Below, piece after piece: positions 41,573-51,941 of a DNA stretch of 64,000 bases. The notes beneath the pieces were generated by a model that made no database searches, was not told the origin of the DNA, and saw nothing but the letters and a program-made list of their open reading frames with translations. Source of the stretch: Bacteroidales bacterium. GTDB lineage: Bacteria > Bacteroidota > Bacteroidia > Bacteroidales > UBA1402. Position 1 is the stretch's first letter; every line of letters begins with the position of its first letter. A program made the translations under genes and the position numbers. The stretch is taken from assembly GCA_017380635.1 (NCBI GenBank), contig JAFODP010000016.1:1-64000 (forward strand). Direction: 5' to 3'.

Positions 41573-44500
41573 TTGAAATTAGTCGATTTACTTCCTTTCT
41601 ACGACAAAAGCGCCGAGTTGAGCGCAGTCGTTTCGAGCTTGAAGCAAGACCATCGCGCAGAGCATCTTTTGTTGAAGAATCTGTCGGGATCGTCTCGCGC
41701 TTTGGTGTTGGCCGCCTTGTTCAAGCGCATCCAACGTTCTATGGTGTTGGTACACGATGATGCCGACCAAGCCGCTTATCTTTACCACGATTTGGTACAT
41801 TTCTTTGGTAAGGAACAAGTATTGATGTTGCCGGCCAGTTTCAAAAAATCAATTAAATACGGACAAGACGATGCAGGCAACAATATCCTTCGTACCGTCG
41901 TACTGAGCGCATTGCAAAATCAGGAGAAAAAAATCATCGTAGCCTATCCGGAATCTTTTCTGGAGAAGGTTTTGCCGCGCGAAGAACTGCAGAAACAGAC
42001 GCTCTGCCTGCATAAAGGAGAAAAAGTTGACACCGATTTCATTATCCATCTTTTACAGGATTTCGGCTTCCAGCAAAGCGATTATGTCTACGAACCCGGC
42101 CAATTTGCCCTGCGCGGTAGCTTGATTGATGTGTATTCATGGAGCAACGAGCTTCCCTACCGTATCGACTTTTTCGGCGACGAAATAGAAAGCATTCGCA
42201 GCTTCGAGGTTGAAACACAGCTCTCCAAGGAAATGTTCGAAGAAATACGCATCATTCCTGAAAACAAGCAAGATATGACCAAAGCGGTGCCTGTTTGGAA
42301 TTATTTTTCAGCAGACAGCCTGATTGGATTTTTCGATTATCAATATTGCTTGCATCGCATGGATCAATGTTTCCAGGAGGCGCAGGCCGAAAACGAAAAC
42401 CGACTGATTGTTTCCGGTCAGGAATTAGGCCAAAGTCTGCAAGATTTTCAAGTGATGGAATTCGGGCAACAAGGTCATTTCGACCAGCAAAGCACCATCG
42501 ATTTTCATTGCGCCGCACAAGATGCTTTCGGCAAGAATTTCGAGCTGGCCGTTCAAAAATTGGATGAATACCAAAGCAAAGATTATCGCATTTTCATCCT
42601 GAGCAACAATAATAAGCAGATAGAACGCATCCGAAGCATCTTCAAAGAAAGAAGCGAAAAGCTTCATTTCCAAGCCATTGAGGAAACATTGCACGAAGGC
42701 TTCATCGACCACAAACAGCAGCTACTTTGCTACACCGACCATCAGTTGTTCAACCGTTTCCATAAATACAGTCTGCGTAGCGATCGCGCCAGACAAGGAA
42801 AAATGGCATTGACACTGAAAGAGTTGATGGAATTTCAATTTGGCGATTATGTCGTTCACATGGACCATGGCGTGGGAAGATTCGGAGGCTTGTTCAAAAC
42901 CACCATCAACGGCAAGCCGCAGGAAGTGCTCAAAATCATGTACAAAGACAACGATGTGGTTTTGGTAAGCATTCACAACCTGAACCGTGTTTCGAAATAC
43001 CGCGGCAAAGAAGGCGAAGAACCCACCATCCATAAATTGAGCAGCGGTGTTTGGGAACGCATCAAAGAACGTAGCAAAAAGAAAATCAAGGATATTGCCC
43101 GCGATCTGATTAAATTGTATGCCGCCCGTTTGAAAGAAAGCGGCTTCAGTTACAGTCCGGATAGTTATTTACAGGAAGCGCTCGAAGCCTCTTTCATGTA
43201 CGAAGACACGCCCGATCAAAGCAAAGCCACTGCCGACATCAAACGTGATATGGAAAGCGCTAAACCCATGGACCGTCTGATTTGCGGTGATGTAGGCTTC
43301 GGCAAGACGGAACTTGCTGTGCGTGCGGCATTTAAAGCCGTGGCCGATGGCAAGCAAGTAGCTGTTCTGGTACCCACTACCGTCCTGGCCTTGCAACATT
43401 ATCACACCTTCCGCGACCGCTTGGCCGATTTACCTTGCTCGGTCGATTACCTGAGCCGTACCCGCAGCAGCAGCGACAGCAAAAAGATTTTAGCTTCCTT
43501 GAAAGAAGGCAGACCGGATATTTTGATCGGCACCCACAAATTGATAGGCAAAGAAGTAAAATTCAAAGACTTAGGACTGCTTATCATCGACGAAGAACAG
43601 AAGTTTGGCGTCAGCGTCAAGGAAAAGCTCAGACAACTGAAAACCCAAGTCGACACCTTGACATTGAGCGCCACGCCCATTCCGCGCACCTTGCAATTTT
43701 CCTTGATGGGCGCTCGCGACTTATCGATACTTTCTACGCCGCCGGCCAACCGTTATCCCATTCAGACCGAGATACATTGCCTCGATAAAGACATCCTGCG
43801 CGACGCCATCCGTTTCGAGATGGAACGCAACGGACAGATATTCTTCGTCAGCAACCGCATCAGCGATCTAAAAGATTTACAAGCACTTATCAAAGACATC
43901 GTTCCGGAAGCGCGCAGCGTTATTGCCCACGGCCAGATGCCCGGCGAAGAAATGGAAAAGATCATCATCGACTTTATCAACTTCGAATACGACATTCTGA
44001 TAGCCACAAGCATCGTGGAAAACGGCATTGACATTCCCAACGCAAACACGATATTCATCAACAATGCCCACAAATTCGGACTCAGCGATTTGCACCAACT
44101 TCGCGGCCGCGTGGGACGCTGCAACAAAAAAGCTTTCTGTTACCTTTTGGCTCCGCCTCCTCAAAGTCTTAATGCCGATGCCAAACGTCGTTTGCAAGCT
44201 ATTGAAAGTTTCGCCGAGCTGGGCAGCGGACTCAACATCGCCATGCAAGATTTGGATATTCGTGGCGCCGGCAATCTTTTGGGCGCCGAACAGAGCGGAT
44301 TCATTGCCGACCTGGGTTTTGAAACCTATCAGCGCATCCTGAAGGAGGCCATGCACGAACTCAAGAGCAACGAATTTGCCGAACTTTATCGCGACGAAGC
44401 CCAGGAACGCGCCGACAGCCAACAAAGCTATGTCAGTGATTGTCAATTGGAATCGGATCTTTCTTTGTATTTCGACGAAAGCTATATTCCCGGTTCGTCC

Positions 44501-44899
44501 GAACGTATGACACTCTATCGCGAAATGGACGCCTTGGAAAGCGAAGCCGCCATCAAGAGCTTCGAAAAGAAACTGATCGACCGTTTCGGCCCGATGCCAC
44601 AGGAAGCTCAGGATTTGCTGAATTTCATGCGTATCAGGCTCATTGCCAAAGAACTAGGCATCGAAAAGCTCTTGTTGAAAAATGCTCAGATGATTGCTTA
44701 TTTCGTAGCCAACCAGCAATCGTCCTACTATCAGTCGGCTGCCTTCGACGGTGTTTTGCGCTATGCCACCGAACATTTCCGTCAATGCAAACTCAGAGAG
44801 TCGGCCGGCAAGCGTTCCATGACCATCGTCAAGGTGGAAAACCTGCAAACGGCAGAAAATATCTTATTGCAAATGAAGCACTTAGGACAAGCAAACTAA
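41573..44899 (+). CDS. mfd: Transcription-repair coupling factor
   Basis: A 1108-residue SF2 translocase that removes RNA polymerase stalled at DNA damage and recruits UvrA. N-terminal UvrB-like domains (SRALVLAALFKRI; DYVYEPGQFALRGSLIDVYS), the RNA polymerase interaction domain (FGDYVVHMDHGVGRFGGL), helicase Walker A GDVGFGKTELA, DEEQ box IIDEEQKFG, and the C-terminal TRCF domain (LPQEAQDLL-type, here MPQEAQDLL) are all present in order. The only in-frame initiator near the conserved N-terminus is TTG at 41573; an in-frame stop lies nine bases upstream, so a rare start is needed. Confidence 0.95.
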   Translation: MKLVDLLPFYDKSAELSAVVSSLKQDHRAEHLLLKNLSGSSRALVLAALFKRIQRSMVLVHDDADQAAYLYHDLVHFFGKEQVLMLPASFKKSIKYGQDDAGNNILRTVVLSALQNQEKKIIVAYPESFLEKVLPREELQKQTLCLHKGEKVDTDFIIHLLQDFGFQQSDYVYEPGQFALRGSLIDVYSWSNELPYRIDFFGDEIESIRSFEVETQLSKEMFEEIRIIPENKQDMTKAVPVWNYFSADSLIGFFDYQYCLHRMDQCFQEAQAENENRLIVSGQELGQSLQDFQVMEFGQQGHFDQQSTIDFHCAAQDAFGKNFELAVQKLDEYQSKDYRIFILSNNNKQIERIRSIFKERSEKLHFQAIEETLHEGFIDHKQQLLCYTDHQLFNRFHKYSLRSDRARQGKMALTLKELMEFQFGDYVVHMDHGVGRFGGLFKTTINGKPQEVLKIMYKDNDVVLVSIHNLNRVSKYRGKEGEEPTIHKLSSGVWERIKERSKKKIKDIARDLIKLYAARLKESGFSYSPDSYLQEALEASFMYEDTPDQSKATADIKRDMESAKPMDRLICGDVGFGKTELAVRAAFKAVADGKQVAVLVPTTVLALQHYHTFRDRLADLPCSVDYLSRTRSSSDSKKILASLKEGRPDILIGTHKLIGKEVKFKDLGLLIIDEEQKFGVSVKEKLRQLKTQVDTLTLSATPIPRTLQFSLMGARDLSILSTPPANRYPIQTEIHCLDKDILRDAIRFEMERNGQIFFVSNRISDLKDLQALIKDIVPEARSVIAHGQMPGEEMEKIIIDFINFEYDILIATSIVENGIDIPNANTIFINNAHKFGLSDLHQLRGRVGRCNKKAFCYLLAPPPQSLNADAKRRLQAIESFAELGSGLNIAMQDLDIRGAGNLLGAEQSGFIADLGFETYQRILKEAMHELKSNEFAELYRDEAQERADSQQSYVSDCQLESDLSLYFDESYIPGSSERMTLYREMDALESEAAIKSFEKKLIDRFGPMPQEAQDLLNFMRIRLIAKELGIEKLLLKNAQMIAYFVANQQSSYYQSAAFDGVLRYATEHFRQCKLRESAGKRSMTIVKVENLQTAENILLQMKHLGQAN

Positions 44900-44947
44900 A
44901 TGCAAACTTATTTTGTGACAATTGGCTGTTATTTGCAATAAATTGCT

Positions 44948-44955
44948 TAATTTTG
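44948..44955 (+). promoter_or_regulatory. -7 promoter box of thrS
   Basis: TAATTTTG on the plus strand, 36 bp upstream of the thrS ATG, with TTGG and TTTG tracts further upstream in the mfd-thrS gap. Confidence 0.55.
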
Positions 44956-44991
44956 CGCCTCTTAAAAAGCTTTTTATAAAAATATATAGCA

Positions 44992-46935
44992 ATGACTATC
45001 AACATTACTTTTCCCGATGGTTCCGTTCGCTCGTATGAAAAAGGAACCACTGCTTATCAAGTAGCCGAAAGTATCAGTCCTCGTTTGGCCCAATCTGTAT
45101 TGGCTGCCAGCATCAACGATGAAACCCGCGACCTTAATCTTCCTATCGAAGAAGACTGTCGTCTGAATCTTCTCAAATGGGAGGACGCCGAAGCCAAGCA
45201 TGCTTTCTGGCACACTTCTTCTCACTTGATGGCCGAAGCCTTGCAAGCGCTTTTCCCCGGTATTCAGTTCGGTATCGGTCCTGCCATCGAAAATGGTTTT
45301 TATTATGATGTAGATCCCGGTACCGCTGTTATCAAGGATAGCGATTTTCCTGCCATCGAAGCCAAAGTGGCTGAATTATTGGCCAAGAAATCGAAAATGA
45401 TTCGTCAGGATATCAGCAAACAAGATGCTTTGGATTATTTCGGCAAAAGAGGCGAAAGCTACAAAGTTGAACTGATTCAGGATCTGGAAGACGGTACCAT
45501 CACTACTTATACCCAAGGCGATTTCACCGACCTTTGCCGCGGCCCGCACCTTATCGATACTTCTGCCATCAAGGCATTCAAGGTATTGTCTATTGCCGGA
45601 GCTTATTGGAGAGGCGACGAAACCCGCAAACAAATGACCCGTATCTACGCCATTTCTTTCCCCAAAAAATCGATGTTGGACGAATATCTGGCTTTGCTCG
45701 AAGAAGCCAAGAAACGCGACCACCGCAAGATTGGTAAAGAAATGGAACTTTTCATGTTTACCGAAATGGTAGGTAAAGGTTTGCCCATGTGGTTGCCCAA
45801 AGGTACCGCTTTGCGTCTGCGCCTGGAAGATTTCTTGAAACGCATCCAGAAACATTATGGTTACGAACAAGTTATCACGCCTCATATCGGTAACAAGAAT
45901 CTTTATGTTACTTCTGGTCACTGGGATCATTATGGCAAGGACAGCTTCCAACCCATCACCACGCCCGAAGAAGGCGAAATGTACCTGCTCAAGCCGATGA
46001 ACTGCCCTCACCATTGTATGATTTACAAATGGCAACCTCGTTCTTATAAGGATCTGCCTCTCCGTCTGGCCGAATTCGGTACCGTTTATCGTTACGAACA
46101 AAGCGGCGAATTGCACGGACTTACCCGCGTTCGCAGCTTTACGCAGGACGATGCTCATATCTTCTGCCGTCAAGACCAGGTGAAGGACGAATTCATCCGC
46201 GTGATGGAAATCATCGAAATCATTTTCAAGGCACTCAACTTCGAAAACTTCGAAGCTCAGATTTCGTTGAGAGATCCCAAGAACACCACTAAATATGTAG
46301 GTAGCGACGAAGTGTGGGAAATGGCCGAAAAAGCCATTATCGAAGCTTGCGAAGAAAAAGGCTTGCCCGCTGTGGTAGAATATGGTGAAGCTGCTTTCTA
46401 CGGTCCCAAACTCGACTTCATGGTAAAAGATGCGTTGGGTCGCCGTTGGCAATTGGGTACCATCCAGGTAGACTACAACTTGCCCGAACGTTTCCAATTG
46501 GAATATGTAGGCAGCGACAACCAAAAATATCGTCCCGTAATGATTCACCGCGCTCCTTTCGGTTCAATGGAACGTTTCATTGCCGTGCTTATCGAACACA
46601 CTGCCGGAAAATTCCCGCTTTGGCTCACGCCCGATCAGGTGGTTGTAATGCCTATCAGCGAAAAGTACAACGACTACGCCAAGGAAGTTGCCAAGACCTT
46701 GAACAAGCAGGATATCCGTACTTTCGTGGACGATCGCAACGAAAAAATCGGCAAGAAAATCCGCGATAACGAATTGAAGCGCATCCCCTATCTGCTCATT
46801 GTTGGTGAAAAAGAAATGGAAAATAATGAAGTTTCTGTAAGAAAACAGGGCGGAATTGATTTAGGAACGAAAAAAATTACTACTTTTGCGGCCGATTTGC
46901 TTGAAGAAGTAGACAAAATGATGAACGTTATATAA
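44992..46935 (+). CDS. thrS: Threonyl-tRNA synthetase
   Basis: A 647-residue class II synthetase. The N-terminal TGS domain ([16 protein letters not shown]) is followed by an editing domain ([11 protein letters not shown] with the HxxxH-type pair; TDLCRGPHL with Cys and His), the catalytic core (motif 2 [20 protein letters not shown]; zinc ligand Cys in PMNCPHHC), and the C-terminal anticodon-binding domain ([14 protein letters not shown]). It heads the conserved thrS-infC-rpmI-rplT string. Confidence 0.97.
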   Translation: MTINITFPDGSVRSYEKGTTAYQVAESISPRLAQSVLAASINDETRDLNLPIEEDCRLNLLKWEDAEAKHAFWHTSSHLMAEALQALFPGIQFGIGPAIENGFYYDVDPGTAVIKDSDFPAIEAKVAELLAKKSKMIRQDISKQDALDYFGKRGESYKVELIQDLEDGTITTYTQGDFTDLCRGPHLIDTSAIKAFKVLSIAGAYWRGDETRKQMTRIYAISFPKKSMLDEYLALLEEAKKRDHRKIGKEMELFMFTEMVGKGLPMWLPKGTALRLRLEDFLKRIQKHYGYEQVITPHIGNKNLYVTSGHWDHYGKDSFQPITTPEEGEMYLLKPMNCPHHCMIYKWQPRSYKDLPLRLAEFGTVYRYEQSGELHGLTRVRSFTQDDAHIFCRQDQVKDEFIRVMEIIEIIFKALNFENFEAQISLRDPKNTTKYVGSDEVWEMAEKAIIEACEEKGLPAVVEYGEAAFYGPKLDFMVKDALGRRWQLGTIQVDYNLPERFQLEYVGSDNQKYRPVMIHRAPFGSMERFIAVLIEHTAGKFPLWLTPDQVVVMPISEKYNDYAKEVAKTLNKQDIRTFVDDRNEKIGKKIRDNELKRIPYLLIVGEKEMENNEVSVRKQGGIDLGTKKITTFAADLLEEVDKMMNVI

Positions 46936-46979
46936 TAAAAACAACTGATAATTAACAATTTAACGCGCAAAAACAATTA

Positions 46980-47567
46980 ATGAAGAACGACGATTTGAAG
47001 TTTCAATACCGGATTAATCATGCAATCCGTGAGAAAGAAGTTCGATTGGTAGGAGATAATGTAGAGCAAGGTGTGTACAGCATCGCTCAGGCTTTGCAAA
47101 TTGCCGAAGAACAAGAACTCGATTTGGTGGAGATTTCTCCCAATGCCAAGCCTACCGTTTGCCGAGTGATTGATTATCAAAAGTTTTTATATCAACAACG
47201 TAAACGTCAGAAGGATCAGAAGGCAAAATCAAACAAGATAGTTGTCAAGGAAATTCGTTTCGGACCACAAACCGACGACCACGACTACAACTTCAAGTTG
47301 AAACATGCCATCGAATTCCTTAAGGAAGGTGCCAAAGTAAAAGCTTATGTATTCTTCCGTGGACGTGCTATCATGTTCAAAAGTCAAGGAGAAGTTTTGT
47401 TGCTTCGCTTTGCCAACGACTTGGAAGCTTACGGTAAGGTGGAAAGCATGCCCGTTTTGGAAGGCAAGCGCATGATTGTCATGATTGCTCCTCTTTCAAA
47501 GAAGAATGGCGAAGCTCAGAAAGCCCAGCAAAAAAAGGCTGAAGCCGAAAGCGAAAAGCAAGCTTAA
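46980..47567 (+). CDS. infC: Translation initiation factor IF-3
   Basis: A 195-residue IF-3 that binds the 30S subunit and checks start-codon pairing. The N-terminal domain ([16 protein letters not shown]) is joined by a lysine-rich linker ([13 protein letters not shown]) to the C-terminal domain ([20 protein letters not shown]). A charged alanine/lysine-rich tail follows. It starts with ATG here, not with the AUU or other rare codon known in enterobacteria, so the autoregulation based on a rare start does not apply. Confidence 0.96.
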   Translation: MKNDDLKFQYRINHAIREKEVRLVGDNVEQGVYSIAQALQIAEEQELDLVEISPNAKPTVCRVIDYQKFLYQQRKRQKDQKAKSNKIVVKEIRFGPQTDDHDYNFKLKHAIEFLKEGAKVKAYVFFRGRAIMFKSQGEVLLLRFANDLEAYGKVESMPVLEGKRMIVMIAPLSKKNGEAQKAQQKKAEAESEKQA

Positions 47568-47637
47568 TTTGAAGTAATCCGTGCGAACGGCTTATGATAC
47601 ATTTTTTAACAATTAAATTAATTTAAAAGTAAACATC

Positions 47638-47835
47638 ATGCCAAAGATGAAAACTAACTCCGGTTCAAAAAAGAGGTTTGCCCTTACCGGAACAGGTAAA
47701 ATCAAAAGAAAACATGCTTTTAAAAGTCACATTCTGACTAAAAAGACAGTTAAACAAAAACGTAACCTTTGCCACAGCGCTTTGGTTGACAAGTCTAATG
47801 TTGAATCAGTACGTTGTTTGTTGGCTTTGAAATAA
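47638..47835 (+). CDS. rpmI: 50S ribosomal protein L35
   Basis: A 65-residue basic protein that begins [31 protein letters not shown], split here as the family start [14 protein letters not shown] and the HAFKSHIL motif. It has the normal length for L35 and lies between infC and rplT as in most bacteria. Confidence 0.96.
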   Translation: MPKMKTNSGSKKRFALTGTGKIKRKHAFKSHILTKKTVKQKRNLCHSALVDKSNVESVRCLLALK

Positions 47836-47930
47836 GCTGTTTCTGAATGAATTACTTTATTATTTAACCGAATGCATAGCCACCAAGTTCAAGTACAGAT
47901 TGACGCTATCATTCAAAAAAATTAATTAAA

Positions 47931-48281
47931 ATGCCTAGATCAGTAAATCACGTTGCTTCAAGAGCAAAAAGAAAGAAAATCCTTTCGTTAACCAAAGGTT
48001 ATTTTGGTTCAAGAAAAAATGTTTGGACCGTTGCTAAAAATACCTGGGAAAAAGGTTTGACCTACGCTTATCGCGACCGCAAGAACAAAAAACGCGAATT
48101 CCGCGCATTGTGGATTCAGCGTATCAATGCTGCCGCTCGTTTGGAAGGCTTTTCATACAGCCGCTTGATGGGTGCTTTGCACAAAGCTGGTATCGAAATC
48201 AACCGTAAGGTGTTGGCCGACTTGGCAATGAACGAACCCCAAGCATTCAAAGCTATCGTTGAAAAGGCTAAGAACGCTTAA
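47931..48281 (+). CDS. rplT: 50S ribosomal protein L20
   Basis: A 116-residue assembly protein of the 50S subunit, with the basic N-terminal extension ([20 protein letters not shown]) and the globular domain ([20 protein letters not shown]). The 95-bp gap from rpmI is longer than elsewhere in this string and could hold an L20 control site, but I could not identify a known leader. Followed by a strong terminator. Confidence 0.96.
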   Translation: MPRSVNHVASRAKRKKILSLTKGYFGSRKNVWTVAKNTWEKGLTYAYRDRKNKKREFRALWIQRINAAARLEGFSYSRLMGALHKAGIEINRKVLADLAMNEPQAFKAIVEKAKNA

Positions 48282-48303
48282 GCATCTAGCTTGTTAAAAA
48301 AGA

Positions 48304-48343
48304 AAAAAACTACTGAAAAAGTCATTTTTCAGTAGTTTTTTTT
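48304..48343 (+). terminator. Terminator of the thrS-infC-rpmI-rplT operon
   Basis: A 12-bp perfect stem (ACTACTGAAAAA, loop GTCA) at 48309-48336 is followed by eight T, 27 bp after the rplT stop. Confidence 0.92.
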
Positions 48344-48460
48344 GTCTCCCTCTATTGCAATTCGTCTATCACAATAGTACTTTTGTATCAAAGTCGTGCT
48401 GTTTATATTTTGGGAAACTCATCAAATTAATCTAAACACCGAGACAAGCTTGGCTTTCCA

Positions 48461-48592
48461 ATGGCGGGCTACAACCTTTCAGGTTGCTGTAGTGGCACAG
48501 TAGATTACAAAGGAATTCCGGCACTCAAATCCTGTTACTCGGAGTTTTCGCAAATCACTCAGCACGACTTATTTTTTTTTGCAATGTGGTAA
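48461..48592 (+). CDS. Questionable 43-codon small ORF
   Basis: An ATG frame with Cys residues near the start (MAGYNLSGCCSG) that ends in a poly-Phe stretch from a T9 run. It lies in the 413-bp gap between rplT and the DUF2807 gene. No ribosome-binding site or family is evident, and the DNA at 48470-48494 can form a hairpin, so it could equally be a relic of a repeat. Reported because the gap otherwise holds only the two hairpins. Confidence 0.15.
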   Translation: MAGYNLSGCCSGTVDYKGIPALKSCYSEFSQITQHDLFFFAMW

Positions 48593-48613
48593 GATTGCCA
48601 GCCTTTGTAAAGA

Positions 48614-48660
48614 AGAGTCGCCTCGCGCGGGACGAAGTCCCAGCGCGAGGCGACTCTTTT
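48614..48660 (-). terminator. 20-bp-stem GC-rich hairpin downstream of the DUF2807 gene
   Basis: Arms AGAGTCGCCTCGCGC and its exact complement, extended by GGGAC-GAA-GTCCC with one bulged A, give about 20 paired bases. It lies 35 bp after the DUF2807 stop (minus strand). The right-hand side also has TTTT, so it can act on both strands. Confidence 0.65.
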
Positions 48661-48694
48661 CATTAGCACGAGCGCTCAGGCCCGCGTATTGTCA

Positions 48695-49366
48695 TTATCG
48701 TACACTACCCGCTCCTCGAATAGACGAACTTACCTTATCGGCACGCAAGTCTGAAATGTCTACATGACCGGCGCCATTCACTTTAACATCGATGGTTTTG
48801 GTACGACCTTCCAAGTCGCAATCGCCGGCGCCATTAATCTGAACTTCAATATCATCGCAAACCAAACCCGACAATTCAGCATCGGCAGCGCCGTTCACCA
48901 TGATAGTAAGCTTAGACACACGCAAGGCATCGATATCCACATCGCAAGAACCATTCACCTGCAAATAAAAAGCTTCATCGGCATTGATACCTCGAGAGGC
49001 TTCAAAATCGGCAGCTCCGTTCACTTTTACCGCATTCAGTTTCTTACTAGAAGCATACACTTCGATGGAACGTAAATTTCTAAGAACACTCGCCTTTTCA
49101 GGCTTGAGGATCAGCACTCCGTCTTTTACTTCTACGCTGATTTGCGAAAACACATCTGAATTACGAGCCGCTATCTTCAACTGAGAAGAAAAAGTGGCCG
49201 GCACATAATTGATATCACAAGGAAAATTTACTTCAATAGCGTCAAATTCAGACACTTCAAAAGTTCGGCTTATCATACGACGATCATCGTCATCGGCCAT
49301 CAAAGGCAACACAAAAACAGATGTCATCAACAGCATCAAGATGCTACACATACGAATGTTTTTCAT
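48695..49366 (-). CDS. DUF2807 (head-GIN) secreted protein
   Basis: A 223-residue protein with a signal peptide (ends near VLPLMAD) and a right-handed beta-helix-like body with repeated VNGAAD, VNGSCD, INGAGDCDLEG and VNGAGHVDI segments, the hallmark of DUF2807 'putative auto-transporter adhesin, head GIN' proteins. The function in Bacteroidetes is unknown; an envelope or surface location is likely from the signal peptide. It stands alone after lysA with a 65-bp gap on the same strand. Confidence 0.88.
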   Translation of the reverse strand: MKNIRMCSILMLLMTSVFVLPLMADDDDRRMISRTFEVSEFDAIEVNFPCDINYVPATFSSQLKIAARNSDVFSQISVEVKDGVLILKPEKASVLRNLRSIEVYASSKKLNAVKVNGAADFEASRGINADEAFYLQVNGSCDVDIDALRVSKLTIMVNGAADAELSGLVCDDIEVQINGAGDCDLEGRTKTIDVKVNGAGHVDISDLRADKVSSSIRGAGSVR

Positions 49367-49431
49367 AACAATTACATTTTAAAATAAATAGGCACTATTG
49401 CCGTATGTTGAGCATAGCCGGCATCAAGCCA

Positions 49432-50610
49432 CTACGCTTGGTTATATCCTTGCAGATCGTCCGAGAAATAAGCCGCCGGATTAGGACGACAATTATAATT
49501 GGACGACATAATTTCTCCGTAAGCGCCCGCCGAACGAATGGCCACCAAATCTCCCCTTTTCAGTAAAGGCAATTCCACTTCCTTGCCAAAACAATCGGAT
49601 GATTCACATATAGGTCCAACTACATCATATTTCTGAAAATCAGCATTATTTGCAGTTGAAATATGCTCTATTTTGTGATAAGCCTGATACAAAGCCGGAC
49701 GTATCAATTCCGTCATGCCGGCATCGAGAATGGCAAAATGCTTTTCGGAAGAATCCTTCACATAAAGAACGCGAGCAATCAGACTACCACACTGTCCTAC
49801 CACCGAACGACCCGGTTCGACATGCAGTGTCTGTTCGGGGCGCAATTTAAGCATTCTTCGCAATGTTGCAAAATAATCGGCAAAATCGGGAATAGCCGCC
49901 TCGTCGGGATGATGATAATCAATGCCCAAACCACCACCTAAATTGACGTGTTCCGGTATCCAATGCATGCGCAGCAAACGTTCCTGAATATCATTGACAC
50001 GAGCCGCCAAACCGGCGAAATTGTTCATTTCGGTAATTTGCGAACCAATATGGAAATGGATACCCACCAAATCGATATGAGCCATCGCCTGAGCCGCTTC
50101 CACAATGCTTTCCAAATCGGAAAGATTGATACCGAATTTATTTTCTTTCGAACCCGTACGGATATAATGATGTGTATCGGCCTGAACATCAGGATTGATG
50201 CGCAAAGCCACGCGCGCTTTCTTCGACTTTTGAGCCGCCAATTCGTTGATAATTTCCAATTCGGGCAAAGACTCCACATTGAAACAGAAAATATCGTGTT
50301 CCAAAGCCAGATTAATTTCCCAATCGGCCTTACCCACGCCGGCAAACACAATTTTATCGGCCGAAAAACCACATTGTATCGCAGCCCTGATTTCGCCTCC
50401 ACTCACGCAATCGGCACCAAAACCAGCCATTTGCACATGCGAAAGAATACGCGGATTGGCATTGGCTTTCACGGCATAATGCACATGAACACGATGTTTG
50501 CGAGCTTCGTTTTTCAAGACATCCAAACTTTGGCGAAGCAAATCCAGATCGTAATAATAGAAAGGCGTACGAAGATGTTCGAAAGCCTTCAACGGGAATT
50601 GCGTTGCCAT
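49432..50610 (-). CDS. lysA: Diaminopimelate decarboxylase
   Basis: A 392-residue PLP fold-III enzyme that makes L-lysine from meso-diaminopimelate. The PLP lysine is Lys48 in HYAVKANANP; GGGLGIDYH and VEPGRSVVGQ are the glycine-rich PLP-phosphate and substrate motifs; CESSDCFGKE supplies the active-site Cys. The start overlaps the lysC stop by one base, so the last two steps of this run are coupled. It is the last gene of the his-fts-lys run. Confidence 0.95.
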   Translation of the reverse strand: MATQFPLKAFEHLRTPFYYYDLDLLRQSLDVLKNEARKHRVHVHYAVKANANPRILSHVQMAGFGADCVSGGEIRAAIQCGFSADKIVFAGVGKADWEINLALEHDIFCFNVESLPELEIINELAAQKSKKARVALRINPDVQADTHHYIRTGSKENKFGINLSDLESIVEAAQAMAHIDLVGIHFHIGSQITEMNNFAGLAARVNDIQERLLRMHWIPEHVNLGGGLGIDYHHPDEAAIPDFADYFATLRRMLKLRPEQTLHVEPGRSVVGQCGSLIARVLYVKDSSEKHFAILDAGMTELIRPALYQAYHKIEHISTANNADFQKYDVVGPICESSDCFGKEVELPLLKRGDLVAIRSAGAYGEIMSSNYNCRPNPAAYFSDDLQGYNQA

Positions 50611-51929
50611 TATGCCTGATTGAAAAGATGAGTACTCAAAGCCTGGAGCGTACGTTGTTTATCTTCTGCCTTCACCAGCAAGGAAATATTGTAATTGCTG
50701 CCGCCATAAGAAATCATACGCACCGGAATATCCTTCACAGCATCCACCACGCGCGATTCGAAACCGACATTTTCCCAATCCAAATCGCCAACCACGCAGA
50801 TGATTACCATATCTTTATCGACACTCACCGTACCGATTTTCTTGAGTTCGTCCAGAATTTCGTTCAGATGTTTGTCGTTGTCGATGGTCATGGAAACGCC
50901 CACTTCTGAGGTACAAATCATATCGACCGGAGTCTGATAACTTTCGAAAATTTCGAATACACGACGCAAGAAACCATAGGCCAACAACATTCTGCCCGAT
51001 TTAATCTTGATAGCAGTAATGTTTTCCTTGGCAGCCACCGCTTTAATCTTGTGCATTTCGGTTTTGTTGGAAATGAGCGTGCCATGAGCTTCTGGTTGCA
51101 TGGTGTTGAGCAAACGCACCGGAATCTTGGCCAACTTAGCAGGAAGAATACAAGTGGGATGCAAGATTTTAGCACCAAAATAGGCCAACTCGGCAGCTTC
51201 GTCGAAACTAAGGAAAGACACAGGCGAAGTTTTATCCACCACACGAGGATCGTTGTTGTGCATACCATCGATATCGGTCCAGATTTGAATTTCATCGGCA
51301 GCCACAGCAGCACCAATCAAAGAAGCCGAATAGTCGCTGCCACCACGGGTAAGATTATCTACTTCGCCATAAGCATTCAAACAGATAAAACCTTGGGTAA
51401 CATACATATCGGCATCGGCATTCGCTTCGAGCAAAGCCGTCAGATGTTCGCGCAGATATTGCGTTTCGGGCTCGGCATTCTTGTTGATGCGCATGAAATC
51501 GAGCGCGGGCAAAAGCACCGACTTGATGCCACGTTCATTCAGATAGAGATTGAACAACATGGTCGAAAGCAATTCTCCTTGAGCCACCAAAGCCTTTTCT
51601 TCGAAAAGCGTAAAAAGTTTTTTAGTAAAGCTGCGGATATATTCGAAATGCGCTTTCAGATTTTCTATCGCTTGCGAGCTATATTCCTTGCTTTCGTACA
51701 ATTCATCCACTGTGCGGAAATATTTCAATTCCAGGTTGTTGATAAGCTCGTTGGCAGTATCGGGATTTTTCTTGTACAGATAAGCCGCAATCTCCAACAA
51801 AGCATTGGTAGTGCCCGACATAGCCGAGAGCACCACTATTTTCTTTTCACCATTGTTAATGATGTTGTAAACCTGTTTCATTCTAGAGGCAGAACCCACA
51901 GAGGTTCCACCGAATTTTAGCACTTTCAT
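50610..51929 (-). CDS. lysC: Aspartate kinase
   Basis: A 439-residue monofunctional aspartokinase, first step of the aspartate-family pathway. It starts MKVLKFGGTSVGSASRM, the amino-acid-kinase signature; TRGGSDYSASLIGAA and DIDGMHNNDPRVV are in the catalytic domain; the C-terminal third holds two ACT domains (about 300-439) for feedback control. It is coupled to lysA downstream and lies 12 bp after ftsE. Confidence 0.95.
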   Translation of the reverse strand: MKVLKFGGTSVGSASRMKQVYNIINNGEKKIVVLSAMSGTTNALLEIAAYLYKKNPDTANELINNLELKYFRTVDELYESKEYSSQAIENLKAHFEYIRSFTKKLFTLFEEKALVAQGELLSTMLFNLYLNERGIKSVLLPALDFMRINKNAEPETQYLREHLTALLEANADADMYVTQGFICLNAYGEVDNLTRGGSDYSASLIGAAVAADEIQIWTDIDGMHNNDPRVVDKTSPVSFLSFDEAAELAYFGAKILHPTCILPAKLAKIPVRLLNTMQPEAHGTLISNKTEMHKIKAVAAKENITAIKIKSGRMLLAYGFLRRVFEIFESYQTPVDMICTSEVGVSMTIDNDKHLNEILDELKKIGTVSVDKDMVIICVVGDLDWENVGFESRVVDAVKDIPVRMISYGGSNYNISLLVKAEDKQRTLQALSTHLFNQA

Positions 51930-51941
51930 CTTCGTAAATTA

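Noticed and set aside
46936-46980. Rare-start autoregulation of infC
   Set aside because: infC begins with a plain ATG in a normal family alignment, so the AUU-based control known from E. coli is not supported.
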